The translations under genes and the position numbers were made by a program. 64,000 nt of DNA from Clostridiales bacterium (lineage in GTDB: Bacteria > Bacillota > Clostridia > Oscillospirales > CAG-272). A model generated the notes under the pieces. The model made no database searches. It was not told where the DNA came from and was given only the letters and a program-made list of their open reading frames with translations. The stretch is taken from contig JAAVZO010000008.1 in the NCBI GenBank assembly GCA_022791685.1, positions 62,001 to 126,000 on the forward strand. The letters are read 5' to 3'. Shown here piece after piece: positions 10,214-19,522 of this stretch. The number at the start of each line of letters is the position of its first letter. Position 1 is the first letter of the stretch.

Positions 10214-10955
10214 CATAATGACATTATTCCCGGACATGGTCGATACGGTGCTCGGTTCGAGCATAATCGGACGAGCTCAGAATAACGGATGTGTAGAGAT
10301 ACACTCGCACAATATCCGCGATTATTCTACCGATAAGCACCATCGTGTCGACGACACCCCATACGGCGGTGGAATGGGTATGCTGATGAGCCCCGTTCCG
10401 ATCTATGCCTGCTATGAGGCTATACTCAAAATGCAGGAATCCGATAAGCCGATAAAGCGGCGGGTGATATATATGTCTCCGCGCGGCAAAGTGTTGACTC
10501 AGCAGCACGCATATGAATTGACGCAGTATGACAACCTTATACTCCTCTGCGGTCATTATGAAGGTGTGGACGAGCGTATAATTGAAGAAATCGTCGACGA
10601 GGAGCTGTCTATTGGCGACTATGTGCTCACCGGCGGTGAGCTTCCCGCGTGCGTGCTTGTTGACTGCATATCGCGAATGCTCGACGGTGTGCTTTCGAAC
10701 GACGATTGCTGGCGAGGTGAGAGCATAGCTTCAGGTATGCTCGAATATCCGCAGTACACGCGTCCGCTTGACTTCCGCGGACGTAAAGTGCCTGAGGTGT
10801 TGACGAGCGGACATCATGCCAATATCGAGCGGTGGAGGCGTGAGACTGCGCTCGCGAAAACGCTCGAAATGCGCCCCGATCTGCTCGGTGGACGCGGTGT
10901 CGGATTTGATAAAATTTTGCCTGATAAAGAAAAAAATAAAGAAAATGATAAATAA
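10203..10955 (+). CDS. trmD: tRNA (guanine37-N1)-methyltransferase TrmD
   Basis: SPOUT-class enzyme that methylates G37 next to the anticodon, preventing frameshifts. The conserved start [10 protein letters not shown] is at 10203; the track's upstream start only extends into rimM. Family motifs are [11 protein letters not shown] near residue 52, [13 protein letters not shown] near 115 and [13 protein letters not shown] near 138, part of the knotted SAM site. Length 250 is typical. It overlaps rimM by 11 bases and murJ by 11 bases, so all three are coupled. Confidence 0.96.
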   Translation: MRFDIMTLFPDMVDTVLGSSIIGRAQNNGCVEIHSHNIRDYSTDKHHRVDDTPYGGGMGMLMSPVPIYACYEAILKMQESDKPIKRRVIYMSPRGKVLTQQHAYELTQYDNLILLCGHYEGVDERIIEEIVDEELSIGDYVLTGGELPACVLVDCISRMLDGVLSNDDCWRGESIASGMLEYPQYTRPLDFRGRKVPEVLTSGHHANIERWRRETALAKTLEMRPDLLGGRGVGFDKILPDKEKNKENDK

Positions 10956-12519
10956 CGGGAACAAAAAAGAATCAAAAGCCGTCAAAACAGTTGTAGTAAT
11001 GATGGGCGCAACAGTTATCGCGAAGCTGCTTGGGATGCTGCGCGGAGTTTTGCAGGCACGCTGCTATGGAACTACGCCAGAAGCGAACGCTTTTACCGCC
11101 GCGTCGAAGCTGCCGCTTGCGTTCTTTGATATGTTTTTAGCGGCGGCAGTGCTCGGCTGCTTTATTCCGGTCTACAACAGCTTTGCGAATAAGGACGGCA
11201 GTCAGGACAGCGACGGCGCGGACAAATTCGCGTCGGTGTTCATCTGCTTCATAAGTCTGCTCTGCGGACTGTTAGCGCTCGTCGGAATAATATTCGCCGA
11301 TCCGCTTATTAAGCTGATAACACGCGGTCTCGACACGCAGACGCTCGCACTCGCAGTGACGCTTACGCGGATAATGTTTCCGCTCGTTATATTCACTGGC
11401 GCTGCTTATACGCTTGTTGGCGTGCTGCAATCAAAGGGCTCGTTCATCGCTCCGGCGATGATAAGCGCAATATCGAATGCCGGTGTTGTAGTTTATCTTG
11501 CCTTCATCAATAATCCGCTTGGGGATAACGGGATCTACGGCCTCGCGGTCGCGTATATGCTGTCGTGGCTTGTACAGCTGCTAACGCTTGTCGTGCCGCT
11601 TAAACGGATGGGCTTCAAATTCCGGCTGCTGCTCGATCTCAATAATCCGGCGCTGAGACGTGCGATCAAGATGGCGCCGCCGATCATGGCTGGTTCGTGG
11701 CTGTCGCCGGTCGGAGTGCTGCTTGGACAATATTTCGCTGCTAAGATATCGACATATTCGGGAATCAGCGGCGCGACGACGGTATTTGATTATGCGAATA
11801 ACGTGTATGTGATAATCGCCGGAACGCTGACCTACAGTATCTGCAATTACACTTTTCCGAAGATATCGCGGCTTGCAGTAAGCGGTGATGAAGTCGAATA
11901 TGCTGAGACAGTGCGAAACGGACTTAAGTCCGCGCTGTATATCGTAGTGCCGTTCATGGCGGCGGCGCTTGTACTTGCCGGAGAGGGTGTCACAATATTA
12001 TATCGGCGCGGTATATTTACTCCGGAGGACGCAGAATACACTGCAGCGGCTCTGAGAGCGATACTACCTGCAATGCCGTTGTTTTGTGTGACTGAGCTGT
12101 TCACACGCGTATTCTATTCGCGAAATCAGGTCAGGATTCCGATGTACGCTGCAATAATCGGCATACTGGCTAATATTCTCACCGGAACGATATTGACACA
12201 TTTTCAGCTGATTGGGATATCGGCAGTCGGTGCGGCGAACGCAGCTGGACAAGCTGCTGCGGCAATCGTACTGATAATATTCGCGGCAAAGCGTATACCG
12301 GGACTTATCAACCGAAAGCTTATCGCGGACGTATTGAAGTTGCTGCTTGGCGGCGTTATCGTGTTCGCGCTCTGCACCATAATATCAACGCTGGTCGCGA
12401 GTGAGCCGTATACAGCATCTATTCTGACTAATATAATTAAGGCATTGATAATATTCCTGCCGTCAGCGGCGGTATATTTTGTGTATACAAAGCTTTGTCA
12501 TCTCAGCTTCACAGCTTAA
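10945..12519 (+). CDS. murJ: Lipid II flippase MurJ (MviN)
   Basis: Moves lipid II across the membrane for peptidoglycan synthesis. With the start at 10945 (MINNGNKK) the protein has 524 residues, the usual MurJ size, and about 14 hydrophobic segments. The first is [19 protein letters not shown], followed by [12 protein letters not shown], matching the MurJ N-terminus. The longer track ORF reads back through trmD and is unlikely. It has no clear ribosome site of its own and starts inside trmD, which points to translational coupling. Confidence 0.92.
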   Translation: MINNGNKKESKAVKTVVVMMGATVIAKLLGMLRGVLQARCYGTTPEANAFTAASKLPLAFFDMFLAAAVLGCFIPVYNSFANKDGSQDSDGADKFASVFICFISLLCGLLALVGIIFADPLIKLITRGLDTQTLALAVTLTRIMFPLVIFTGAAYTLVGVLQSKGSFIAPAMISAISNAGVVVYLAFINNPLGDNGIYGLAVAYMLSWLVQLLTLVVPLKRMGFKFRLLLDLNNPALRRAIKMAPPIMAGSWLSPVGVLLGQYFAAKISTYSGISGATTVFDYANNVYVIIAGTLTYSICNYTFPKISRLAVSGDEVEYAETVRNGLKSALYIVVPFMAAALVLAGEGVTILYRRGIFTPEDAEYTAAALRAILPAMPLFCVTELFTRVFYSRNQVRIPMYAAIIGILANILTGTILTHFQLIGISAVGAANAAGQAAAAIVLIIFAAKRIPGLINRKLIADVLKLLLGGVIVFALCTIISTLVASEPYTASILTNIIKALIIFLPSAAVYFVYTKLCHLSFTA

Positions 12520-12554
12520 ATATTAGATAATCAACGAAAGGACTGATACAACTA

Positions 12555-14471
12555 TTGAATAAAGTTAAAAAGGAGTCAAGACAAGTTCGGAGAATGCGTC
12601 CGGCGAAGGAAATGCTTGCTGAGTCGCTTATAATCTCATTCTTGATGCGCCTTGCCTCCGCGATCTACCGAAAGCTCGGCGACGGCATTATTGGAGGTGC
12701 GTTTACCGCATACGACCGTGAAAATGAAGCGCTTCAAAGCAGCGCCACGGCGACCTGCGTTAAGCAGCTTGACCTCGGCGGAAAGGTGATATATCCGATA
12801 AAGCACAAGATCGCAAAGAGCTTCGAGAACAGCTTTATACTTAATAAGATACGGACATTGCTTGCAAATATGCTGTCCTGTCAGATAAAGGTATATGGAC
12901 TGTTTCTCTTTTCCTTCGCACTTTATAGTGCAATCGTATTTATTTTTAAGACTTTCTTCTTCAGCGCAAAGGGCGACGCGCTCGATGTTGGCACTATTGT
13001 AACGCTCGTGCTGATGGTCATAGCGTCGGTTGGTATGATATCTTCCCGCTATACGCTCGCTGAGTCACTGCTTGGAAGCTCGGTCTCATGCTTCTTCCTG
13101 TTTGAAGTTGTGGGCTTGCGGAGGGAAGCATTTGAGAATACAAACGGCTTTGAGGGTAAATTCAATTTCGCGTTTATCGCCGGACTTGTTTTCGGTATAG
13201 CGTCATATTTTGTCAGCCCGCTTATGCTGCTTATCGGAATAGTCGGAGTTATCGCCGCATATTTGGTGCTGATAAGTCCCGAATTCGGTGTGCTCGCGAT
13301 AATCGTGCTGCTGCCGATAGCACCGACTATGGGACTCGTTGCGGCAGTATTGTATACATCGGTCTGCTATTTCTTAAAGCTTATCTGCGGCAAGCGTTCA
13401 CTCAACTTCGACTTGCTCGACGGCACGGTCTTCATTTTTATGATACTGATGATCGGCGGCGGACTTGTGGCGCTGTCGCGCGACAGTTTTAAGCCGATGC
13501 TTGTTTATGTCGCATTCATGCTGGGATATTTCCTCGTTGTGAATCTGATACGCTCGCGCAAATGGATGACGCGCTGCATTATCGGTGCGATATTCTCCTG
13601 CACTATGGTATCGCTCTACGGTCTGTATCAAAACTTCTTCGGTCAGGTCGAGCGCACATGGCAGGATTCGGATATGTTCAGCGAGATCGAGGGACGAGTT
13701 GTATCGACCTTCGAAAATCCAAACGTGCTCGCTGAGTACCTCATTATGGTGCTTCCGCTCATGCTCGCGGTGTTCATAATCAAGAAAACGCCGATGACAC
13801 GCTTCCTCATGTTTATGTCAATGGCGGTGACCGGTGGTTGTCTCATCTACACATGGTCACGCGGCGCATGGCTCGGCTTCCTTATCGGAATACTGCTATT
13901 CATGCTTATCTATTCGAAAAATACTCTTACAGTAATGCTTTTCGGCGTGCTCGGAGTTCCGTTCCTGCCGTTTATTTTGCCAGACAGTATTACGCAGCGC
14001 TTTTTGAGTATCGGCAACCTCGGCGATAGCTCGACCTCGTACCGCGTGTACATCTGGAAGGGTGTAACGAATATGCTCGGCGATTACTTCACGACCGGTA
14101 TAGGTATCGGCAACGACTCGTTCCGGCTCGTATACCCGCGCTACGCGCTCTCTGGAATCGAGACCGCGCCGCATTCGCACAATCTCTATTTACAGATACT
14201 TGTCGAGATCGGCATTGTTGGACTTATCGTATTCATTGCGGCGATGTTCTTCTATGTTCAGAGCTGCTTCACGCTTCAGGCAAATGAATCGCGCAGCTCA
14301 AAGTTATTGTCTGCGGCGATAATGTGTGGCATTTTAGCGGTCCTTGCGCAGGGAATGACCGACTATATCTGGTACAACTACCGTGTATTTTTAATGTTCT
14401 GGCTCGTACTCGGACTCGGTGCAGCGGTGCGTAAGGTGCACGTCTATACAGCCGAAGAAGCTTCATATTAA
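12555..14471 (+). CDS. O-antigen ligase / polymerase-like membrane protein (Wzy_C)
   Basis: Polytopic protein of 638 residues with at least 12 hydrophobic segments. The C-terminal half has the Wzy_C/WaaL pattern: YTWSRGAWLGFLIGI near residue 440 and TAPHSHNLYLQILVEIG near 535, the periplasmic-loop His region of ligases. The N-terminal 90 residues are soluble and unrelated to the family. It probably polymerises or ligates a surface polysaccharide. The start codon is TTG, placed 12 bases after AAAGGA as for several genes here. It follows murJ and precedes two DUF4330-type genes, likely one operon. Confidence 0.82.
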   Translation: MNKVKKESRQVRRMRPAKEMLAESLIISFLMRLASAIYRKLGDGIIGGAFTAYDRENEALQSSATATCVKQLDLGGKVIYPIKHKIAKSFENSFILNKIRTLLANMLSCQIKVYGLFLFSFALYSAIVFIFKTFFFSAKGDALDVGTIVTLVLMVIASVGMISSRYTLAESLLGSSVSCFFLFEVVGLRREAFENTNGFEGKFNFAFIAGLVFGIASYFVSPLMLLIGIVGVIAAYLVLISPEFGVLAIIVLLPIAPTMGLVAAVLYTSVCYFLKLICGKRSLNFDLLDGTVFIFMILMIGGGLVALSRDSFKPMLVYVAFMLGYFLVVNLIRSRKWMTRCIIGAIFSCTMVSLYGLYQNFFGQVERTWQDSDMFSEIEGRVVSTFENPNVLAEYLIMVLPLMLAVFIIKKTPMTRFLMFMSMAVTGGCLIYTWSRGAWLGFLIGILLFMLIYSKNTLTVMLFGVLGVPFLPFILPDSITQRFLSIGNLGDSSTSYRVYIWKGVTNMLGDYFTTGIGIGNDSFRLVYPRYALSGIETAPHSHNLYLQILVEIGIVGLIVFIAAMFFYVQSCFTLQANESRSSKLLSAAIMCGILAVLAQGMTDYIWYNYRVFLMFWLVLGLGAAVRKVHVYTAEEASY

Positions 14472-14490
14472 ACGAAAGGAATTATACAGC

Positions 14491-14991
14491 ATGACTGCAA
14501 ATAAACAAACCGGTAAGCATAAGTTCAACGTAGTTGACGCTATCATCATCGTACTGATTTTGGCTATTGTTGCCGTAGGCGCATTTATATTTGTGCGCAA
14601 GGGGATAGGGGGCTCAGAAGAGACCTTCGATATTGAATATGTACTCGAGTTCCGCAATGTGCGCGACGAATTTCTCGGAAACTTCAAGGTAGGTGCGAAG
14701 GTGCTCGATTCATCTAAAAAATATCAGCTCGGCGAGATAATCTCGGTCACGAGCGAACCTACTACATTTACTGGTACAAACACTATTGAGGGGAAGCTCG
14801 TGTACCATGATTACCCTGAGCACTCGGATATTTCGGTTACGGTAAAGGCGAAGGTAACTATAAGTGACGAGAACAGATATATGATCGACAACGGCTACCG
14901 CATTTCGGTCGGAAGTCTGGTGTACGTGCGTATGCCTGACTATATCGGTGCGGCGTACTGCACCAATTTCAAGATCACGGAGGGCAAATAA
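14491..14991 (+). CDS. DUF4330-type membrane-anchored protein
   Basis: Protein of 166 residues with a short basic N-terminus, one transmembrane segment (about residues 16-37, AIIIVLILAIVAVGAFIF) and an extracytoplasmic beta-rich domain. The start at 14491 follows GAAAGGAATTATACAGC; the track's longer version begins in the previous gene. I place it in the DUF4330 family from the TM plus beta-domain pattern. Function unknown; gene neighbourhood (O-antigen-ligase-like gene upstream) suggests a surface polysaccharide role. Paralogue of the next gene. Confidence 0.7.
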   Translation: MTANKQTGKHKFNVVDAIIIVLILAIVAVGAFIFVRKGIGGSEETFDIEYVLEFRNVRDEFLGNFKVGAKVLDSSKKYQLGEIISVTSEPTTFTGTNTIEGKLVYHDYPEHSDISVTVKAKVTISDENRYMIDNGYRISVGSLVYVRMPDYIGAAYCTNFKITEGK

Positions 14992-15513
14992 ATGGGTCAG
15001 GAAAACAGCTCCGCAAAAAAAGCTAAGGGAAAGGTAAGATTCAATATAATCGACTTTCTCATTGTCATAGTGATAATCGGCGCGATAGTTGGTATTGCAC
15101 TTAGATATGGACTTGTTGAGAAGGTCACGAATCAGTCGGCTCTCTCATCGGCGAGAATTTCGTTCCTGATACAGGATATCAACGAGGACTCGTCTAACTA
15201 TTTTGGTATTGGTGATGAATTTACTGCACTCGATTTCAGTTGTGACCTCGGAGAGCTTGAATCACGTCAGTTCATCCCGGCTGAGGCATTCATCACGAAT
15301 CAATACGGCGAGATCATCAAAACTCATTCGAATGATAACCGTATCGACGTGCGTGGTACTATGATAGGAGAGGGTACATTTACTGAGGATGGCTTCCTGC
15401 TCGACGGACTTCACTACATCGCTCCCGGTACTACTATCCATATGCAGAGTGCAAATATCGACGTATTTATGACGGTCACTGCGATAGAGCAGATCGAAGA
15501 TATAAACAAATAA
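14992..15513 (+). CDS. DUF4330-type membrane-anchored protein, second copy
   Basis: Protein of 173 residues with the same layout as its neighbour: a basic start containing VRFNIIDFLIVIVIIGAIVGI (compare KFNVVDAIIIVLILAIVAVG) and an outer beta-rich domain. The ATG directly follows the stop codon of the previous gene, with GGAGGG seven bases upstream. Overall identity outside the anchor looks low, so the duplication is old. Last gene before a strong hairpin. Confidence 0.7.
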   Translation: MGQENSSAKKAKGKVRFNIIDFLIVIVIIGAIVGIALRYGLVEKVTNQSALSSARISFLIQDINEDSSNYFGIGDEFTALDFSCDLGELESRQFIPAEAFITNQYGEIIKTHSNDNRIDVRGTMIGEGTFTEDGFLLDGLHYIAPGTTIHMQSANIDVFMTVTAIEQIEDINK

Positions 15514-15538
15514 AATTTCCTATATTTGGAATATATAG

Positions 15539-15577
15539 CTATGGGCTGGCGCTGATCTATGCAGTGCCAGCCCATAG
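15539..15577 (+). terminator. Strong hairpin at the end of the murJ/ligase/DUF4330 operon
   Basis: CTATGGGCTGGCGCTG pairs with CAGTGCCAGCCCATAG with a single non-pair. The following bases are not a clean T run, so it may be a 3'-end stabiliser as well as a terminator. Confidence 0.65.
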
Positions 15578-15636
15578 TTGAAATATTTAGCAGATAAAAA
15601 AGTTTTCAATACATTAAAATATATGCAAAAAAGCTA

Positions 15637-15665
15637 TTGATTTTAGACCGAAAATCTGTTATACT
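15637..15665 (+). promoter_or_regulatory. Promoter of the HPr gene
   Basis: TTGATT, 17 bases, TATACT. The predicted transcript has a leader of about 140 bases before the HPr start. It contains a possible GTCGGAC/GTCCGGC long stem and a CTGAG/CTCAG pair. No known riboswitch was recognised. Confidence 0.65.
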
Positions 15666-15813
15666 ATATGTAGTATTTTAATTTGGCTTTTTAGCTGAGC
15701 TGTAAGCCGTAGGATCTCAGTAGTCGGACAGATATCGGAAGCGTATTGGCAGACGTTTGGTTTGTCGAAGTCCGGCAGTAAAATAAACTTAATATATAGG
15801 AGCGAATTATAAC

Positions 15814-16077
15814 ATGATCTCAAAAAATGTAACCATTCAGAACAACGTAGGATTGCACGCAAGACCTGCTACATTCTTTATTCAGAAGGCAAATACTTAC
15901 CAGAGCTCTATTTGGGTTGAGAAGGAAGACAGACGTGTAAATGCAAAGAGCCTGCTTGGAGTGCTGTCGCTCGGTATCACTAAAGGTATGACTATCACTC
16001 TCATCGCTGATGGCAACGATGAAGAAGAAGCCCTCGCTGGTCTCGCTGAGCTTGTCGACACTAATTTCGGAGAGTAA
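15814..16077 (+). CDS. ptsH: HPr phosphocarrier protein of the PTS
   Basis: Small cytoplasmic protein (87 residues) that passes phosphate from enzyme I to sugar-specific PTS enzymes. His15, the phosphorylation site, lies in GLHARPAT, and Ser46 lies in NAKSLLGVLSLGI, the site used by HPr kinase for carbon catabolite control in Gram-positives. Having both marks it as true HPr, not Crh. No enzyme I gene is adjacent. The ribosome site is AGGAGCG. Confidence 0.95.
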   Translation: MISKNVTIQNNVGLHARPATFFIQKANTYQSSIWVEKEDRRVNAKSLLGVLSLGITKGMTITLIADGNDEEEALAGLAELVDTNFGE

Positions 16078-16228
16078 TCTTTAGAAAGATATTATCCGTC
16101 GGATAATTTCCTCGACAGTCTTTTGCTGTTGTGTCAATTTTATAATATTTCTGTGACGGGTCGCGGTTGGTATTATGACGCAGACTCGTCTTTTCTTTCT
16201 AAAAAATACAAAAATATGGTAAATATAA

Positions 16229-18100
16229 ATGACAGATAATAAAATCACGCCGAATGAGCGGCGCGCAGAGCTGCTCGAGAAGGCAAACTCATTACCGCTT
16301 CGTCCGGGAGTGTATATTATGCGCGACAAGAACGACAAAGTGATATACGTCGGCAAGTCGCGCGCACTGAAAAATCGCGTTTCTCAGTACTTTCATGAGT
16401 CGGCTCACCACAATGAGAAAACTAAGCGCATGGTCTCGAATGTGCATCACTTTGACTATATCTTGACCGACACCGAGATAGAGGCACTGTCGCTCGAAAA
16501 CAGCCTGATAAAGCAGTACACGCCGAAATATAATATTCGTTTGAAGGATTCAAAATCATATCCGTATATCAAAATAACGATGAATGATGAGTACCCGAAG
16601 ATAAGCGTAACACGCAAGCGTCTTGCTGACGGAGCTAAGTATTTTGGACCATATTCGAGTGCGTCGGCGGTTTACAGCATACTCGGAACTGTACAGAAAT
16701 CGTTCGGCATCGCGTCCTGCAACCGCGAATTTCCGCGCGACATAGGAAAGGAGCGCCCGTGCCTTAATAAGCACATCGGGCTCTGCTCAGCACCTTGCAC
16801 AGGCGAGACCTCAAGTGAGGATTATCGTGCGCTGTTTAAAGAGGTCACGCAGTTCCTGCGCGGCTCGTTCAAGGAGTGCGAGAATACGCTGCGTGAACGG
16901 ATGGAGTATGCGTCGGAGAATCTGATGTTTGAAGCGGCGGCAAAGTACCGCGACCGGATAGAAGCACTCGCCAAGCTTTGGCAGCGTCAGAAGGTAGTCG
17001 GCGCGCCGGATATGGAGGAGGATGTTATCGCATTTTACAGCGATGAGGTCTGCTCGTGCATATCGGTATTCTATATCCGCGGCGGAAGTATAGTCGACAA
17101 CGAGCACTTTTTATTTCCGGCTGAGCAGATAATCGAAGAGGAAAATATGACCTCGTTCCTCGACGAGCTGTACAATATCCGCGAATATGTGCCGCACGAG
17201 ATACTACTCGACTTTACATTGCCCGACGAAGAGCTTGCACTGCTGACCGACCATATTTCAGCTCGTGTCGGCTACAAGCCGGACATCCGCACACCTGAGC
17301 GCGGAGACCGCCGACATCTATGCGAGATGGTGTACGATAATGCAAAGCAGCAGGCATTGCTGTATAAGGCGCAGACTGAAAAAGACAACAAGACGCTCGT
17401 CAAGCTTGCGTCAATGCTTAAATTGGAGGTCGTGCCGGAGCGGATCGAAGCTTACGATATATCAAACTTTGGCAGTGACAATATAACTGCCGGAATGATA
17501 GTCGCTGAGAACGGCAAACTGAAAAAATCGGATTACCGTACCTTCAAAATCAAGACTACCGACGGTATCGACGACTATGGCGCAATGCGTGAGGCATTGT
17601 CACGTCGTCTCGCACATCTGACAGACGAGTCGTTCGGCGCTGCCCCCGACTTGATACTGCTCGACGGCGGCAAGGGACACGTTTCGGTGATACGCGAGCT
17701 GATGTATGAGCTCGGCTGTGAGATACCGGTATTTGGTATGGTAAAGGACGACTTCCACAAGACGCGCGCGCTTACCGACGACGAGAACGAAATTAGTATA
17801 GCACGTGAGCAATCTGTGTTCATGTTCGTGTATAAATTGCAGGAGGAAGTCCACCGATACACGATAACGCGTATGGAGAACGCGAAGTCGAAGTCGCTGA
17901 AGCATTCGACGCTCGAAGAAATCGATGGTATTGGAGCGATAAAGGCTAAGAGCCTGCTCGCGCATTTCCGCAGTATAGCGGCGATAAAGAAGGCGGATAA
18001 AGCGTCGTTGATGCGCGTATCTGGTATTACGGCGGCGAACGCTGACGCTATAATCGCTTATTATGCAGCTAAAGATAACAAAACAAGTAAGAATAAATAG
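16229..18100 (+). CDS. uvrC: Excinuclease ABC subunit C
   Basis: Nuclease that makes both incisions in nucleotide excision repair, together with UvrA and UvrB. The N-terminal GIY-YIG domain has LPLRPGVYIMRDKNDKVIYVGK near residues 22-44. A UVR motif lies near 205-240. The RNase H-like domain carries YDISNFGSDNITAGMIV near 410 and the Asp of LILLDGGKGH near 475. A helix-hairpin-helix closes the protein. Length 623 is normal. The ribosome site is weak. Confidence 0.96.
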   Translation: MTDNKITPNERRAELLEKANSLPLRPGVYIMRDKNDKVIYVGKSRALKNRVSQYFHESAHHNEKTKRMVSNVHHFDYILTDTEIEALSLENSLIKQYTPKYNIRLKDSKSYPYIKITMNDEYPKISVTRKRLADGAKYFGPYSSASAVYSILGTVQKSFGIASCNREFPRDIGKERPCLNKHIGLCSAPCTGETSSEDYRALFKEVTQFLRGSFKECENTLRERMEYASENLMFEAAAKYRDRIEALAKLWQRQKVVGAPDMEEDVIAFYSDEVCSCISVFYIRGGSIVDNEHFLFPAEQIIEEENMTSFLDELYNIREYVPHEILLDFTLPDEELALLTDHISARVGYKPDIRTPERGDRRHLCEMVYDNAKQQALLYKAQTEKDNKTLVKLASMLKLEVVPERIEAYDISNFGSDNITAGMIVAENGKLKKSDYRTFKIKTTDGIDDYGAMREALSRRLAHLTDESFGAAPDLILLDGGKGHVSVIRELMYELGCEIPVFGMVKDDFHKTRALTDDENEISIAREQSVFMFVYKLQEEVHRYTITRMENAKSKSLKHSTLEEIDGIGAIKAKSLLAHFRSIAAIKKADKASLMRVSGITAANADAIIAYYAAKDNKTSKNK

Positions 18101-18111
18101 GGAGTAATACA

Positions 18112-18669
18112 ATGAGAATAATTACAGGAAGCGCGCGCGGAACAAAACTCGCTACGCTTGAAGGAGAAAATACAAGACCGACCGCTGAACGTGTGAAGGA
18201 AGCTATATTCAGCATGATTCAGTTCGACATACAGGATACATGGGTGCTCGACCTTTTTGCGGGAAGCGGACAGCTCGGACTCGAAGCTCTGAGCCGCGGC
18301 GCTGAAAAGGCACATTTTATCGACCGTTCGGCTGACGCTACTAATATCGTGAGAGCGAATGCTCAGAAAACACACCTCTACAACCGCTGCCGGATATTGA
18401 ACCTCGACTGGGCGGAGTATCTTAAAACCTCGAAGGGGCTGTATAAGTTCGATTATGTATTTCTTGACCCGCCGTATTCGACTGGAATGCTGCATGACGC
18501 ACTTGCGCTGCTTCCGGAATGCGACATATTAAACGAAGGCGCATGGATTTTTGCTGAGGATGAGAGTGAAGACCCATTCAATGGCGATGAGGAACTGGCA
18601 GCGAAGTACAACATCGAAAAGCAGAATAGATATGGACGTATCCATGTCAGCGTGCTGTCACTGAAATAA
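18112..18669 (+). CDS. rsmD: 16S rRNA (guanine966-N2)-methyltransferase RsmD
   Basis: SAM-dependent methyltransferase acting on G966 of 16S rRNA. Motifs: RIITGSARGTKL at the start, TRPTAERVKEAIFSMI near 23-38, DLFAGSGQLGLEALSRGA near 47 (SAM site) and the catalytic FLDPPYSTG near 118. Length 185 is typical. It sits 11 bases after uvrC and directly before coaD, the usual rsmD-coaD pair of Firmicutes. Confidence 0.96.
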   Translation: MRIITGSARGTKLATLEGENTRPTAERVKEAIFSMIQFDIQDTWVLDLFAGSGQLGLEALSRGAEKAHFIDRSADATNIVRANAQKTHLYNRCRILNLDWAEYLKTSKGLYKFDYVFLDPPYSTGMLHDALALLPECDILNEGAWIFAEDESEDPFNGDEELAAKYNIEKQNRYGRIHVSVLSLK

Positions 18670-18686
18670 ATCGGAGGCGGACAGAT

Positions 18687-19181
18687 ATGAGCAATATCAA
18701 GCGGGCACTTGTGCCGGGAAGTTTTGACCCTATCACGCTCGGACATTATGACCTTGCTATCCGTGCAGCGAAGATATTTGATGAGGTGTATGTGGTGGCG
18801 TTCGTGAATGCTGAAAAGCGCGGCAGATTTACAAATGAGGAGCGGCTTGAAATGCTTGAAGCGTCATTTGTGGATGTGCCGAACGTCCGCTGTGAGCTTT
18901 CGACCGGAATGCTTGCTGATTATGCGGTGGAGCATGGTATAAATGCACTCGTGAAAGGTGCGCGCAACGCGACCGATTTTGACTATGAACTTACGCTTTC
19001 AATGATAAATCGTTCGGTCGAGCCTGAGCTTGATACGATAGTGCTTCCGACCAGACAGGAATATATGCAGATAAGTTCGACGATGGTCAGCGAAATGATA
19101 AAGTACGGACGCGATTACAGCTGTTTTGTCCCAGCTGGCGCGGCTGAGGTTATCGCAAGGATACTAACTCGGCGTGGATAA
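18687..19181 (+). CDS. coaD: Phosphopantetheine adenylyltransferase CoaD
   Basis: Fourth step of coenzyme A synthesis: joins phosphopantetheine and ATP into dephospho-CoA. The nucleotide-binding motif GSFDPITLGH is at residues 11-20, with the T-x-G-H signature. KGARNATDFDYE is near residue 90 and ISSTMVSEM near 130. Length 164 is standard. The ribosome site is GGAGG with 8-bp spacing. Its TAA stop codon is the left edge of a family 2 repeat element. Confidence 0.96.
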   Translation: MSNIKRALVPGSFDPITLGHYDLAIRAAKIFDEVYVVAFVNAEKRGRFTNEERLEMLEASFVDVPNVRCELSTGMLADYAVEHGINALVKGARNATDFDYELTLSMINRSVEPELDTIVLPTRQEYMQISSTMVSEMIKYGRDYSCFVPAGAAEVIARILTRRG

Positions 19182-19306
19182 CGTTGTCAAGATTTCCCCC
19201 GTCTCTATTACCTCCTTCGGAGGTATTGCGGCGGGAGAAATTTCGTATCAGTATGCGGACTTTAGTCCGCTGGATTTAATCCCCTATTGATGCCTTGACA
19301 AGTTGA
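19180..19306. repeat. Double-hairpin repeat element, family 2, copy 1 (divergent)
   Basis: The outer stem TTGTCAAG / CTTGACAA is perfect. Inside are two hairpins. The second contains GGATTTAATCC and has gained an extra small hairpin (GCGGACTTTAGTCCGC). The element ends GACAAGTTGAA as in copies 2 and 3. Its first two bases are part of the coaD stop codon. Confidence 0.8.
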
Positions 19307-19452
19307 ATTTGTACCAGTGTAAAAATTAACATTTTGGAAATATTTGTGAGCGAGTAGTCGGAAATAAAGGGTTTTAGCCTGTTTTGTGTTTGAATTTTTA
19401 CCAGAACATCGAAAAAATTTGCATATTCGTAAAAAAAATCTTGTAAAAAGAC
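19182..19452. other. Intergenic region coaD-mraZ
   Basis: No gene is seen. The first half is the family 2 repeat; the second half is AT-rich without a clear signal until the mraZ promoter. This marks the transcription boundary before the dcw cluster. Confidence 0.6.
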
Positions 19453-19481
19453 TTGAAATAATGTCCGATGTGCGGTATAAT
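19453..19481 (+). promoter_or_regulatory. Promoter of the dcw cluster (PmraZ)
   Basis: TTGAAA, 17 bases, TATAAT. It places the transcription start near 19488, so the track start at 19484 cannot be used in this transcript. It directly abuts the MraZ boxes. Confidence 0.75.
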
Positions 19482-19482
19482 A

Positions 19483-19512
19483 TTTGTGGTGGAAAGTGGC
19501 GTATAGTGGTGC
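19483..19512 (+). promoter_or_regulatory. Three tandem MraZ boxes
   Basis: Three direct repeats with exact 10-base period: TTTGTGGTGG, AAAGTGGCGT, ATAGTGGTGC (pattern NNNGTGGNNN). MraZ is known from other bacteria to bind tandem GTG/TGGG-type repeats ahead of its own gene. Here they begin right after the -10 box and cover the transcription start, fitting autorepression. Confidence 0.75.
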
Positions 19513-19522
19513 TGTTTTCCAT

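Noticed and set aside
10816-10944. Upstream extension of MurJ in the track
   Set aside because: It reads through trmD in another frame, is Arg/Lys-rich and not MurJ-like; ATG at 10945 gives the usual length.
19484-19522. Track start of MraZ at 19484
   Set aside because: This lies about at the predicted transcription start and inside the MraZ boxes, so no ribosome site could precede it.
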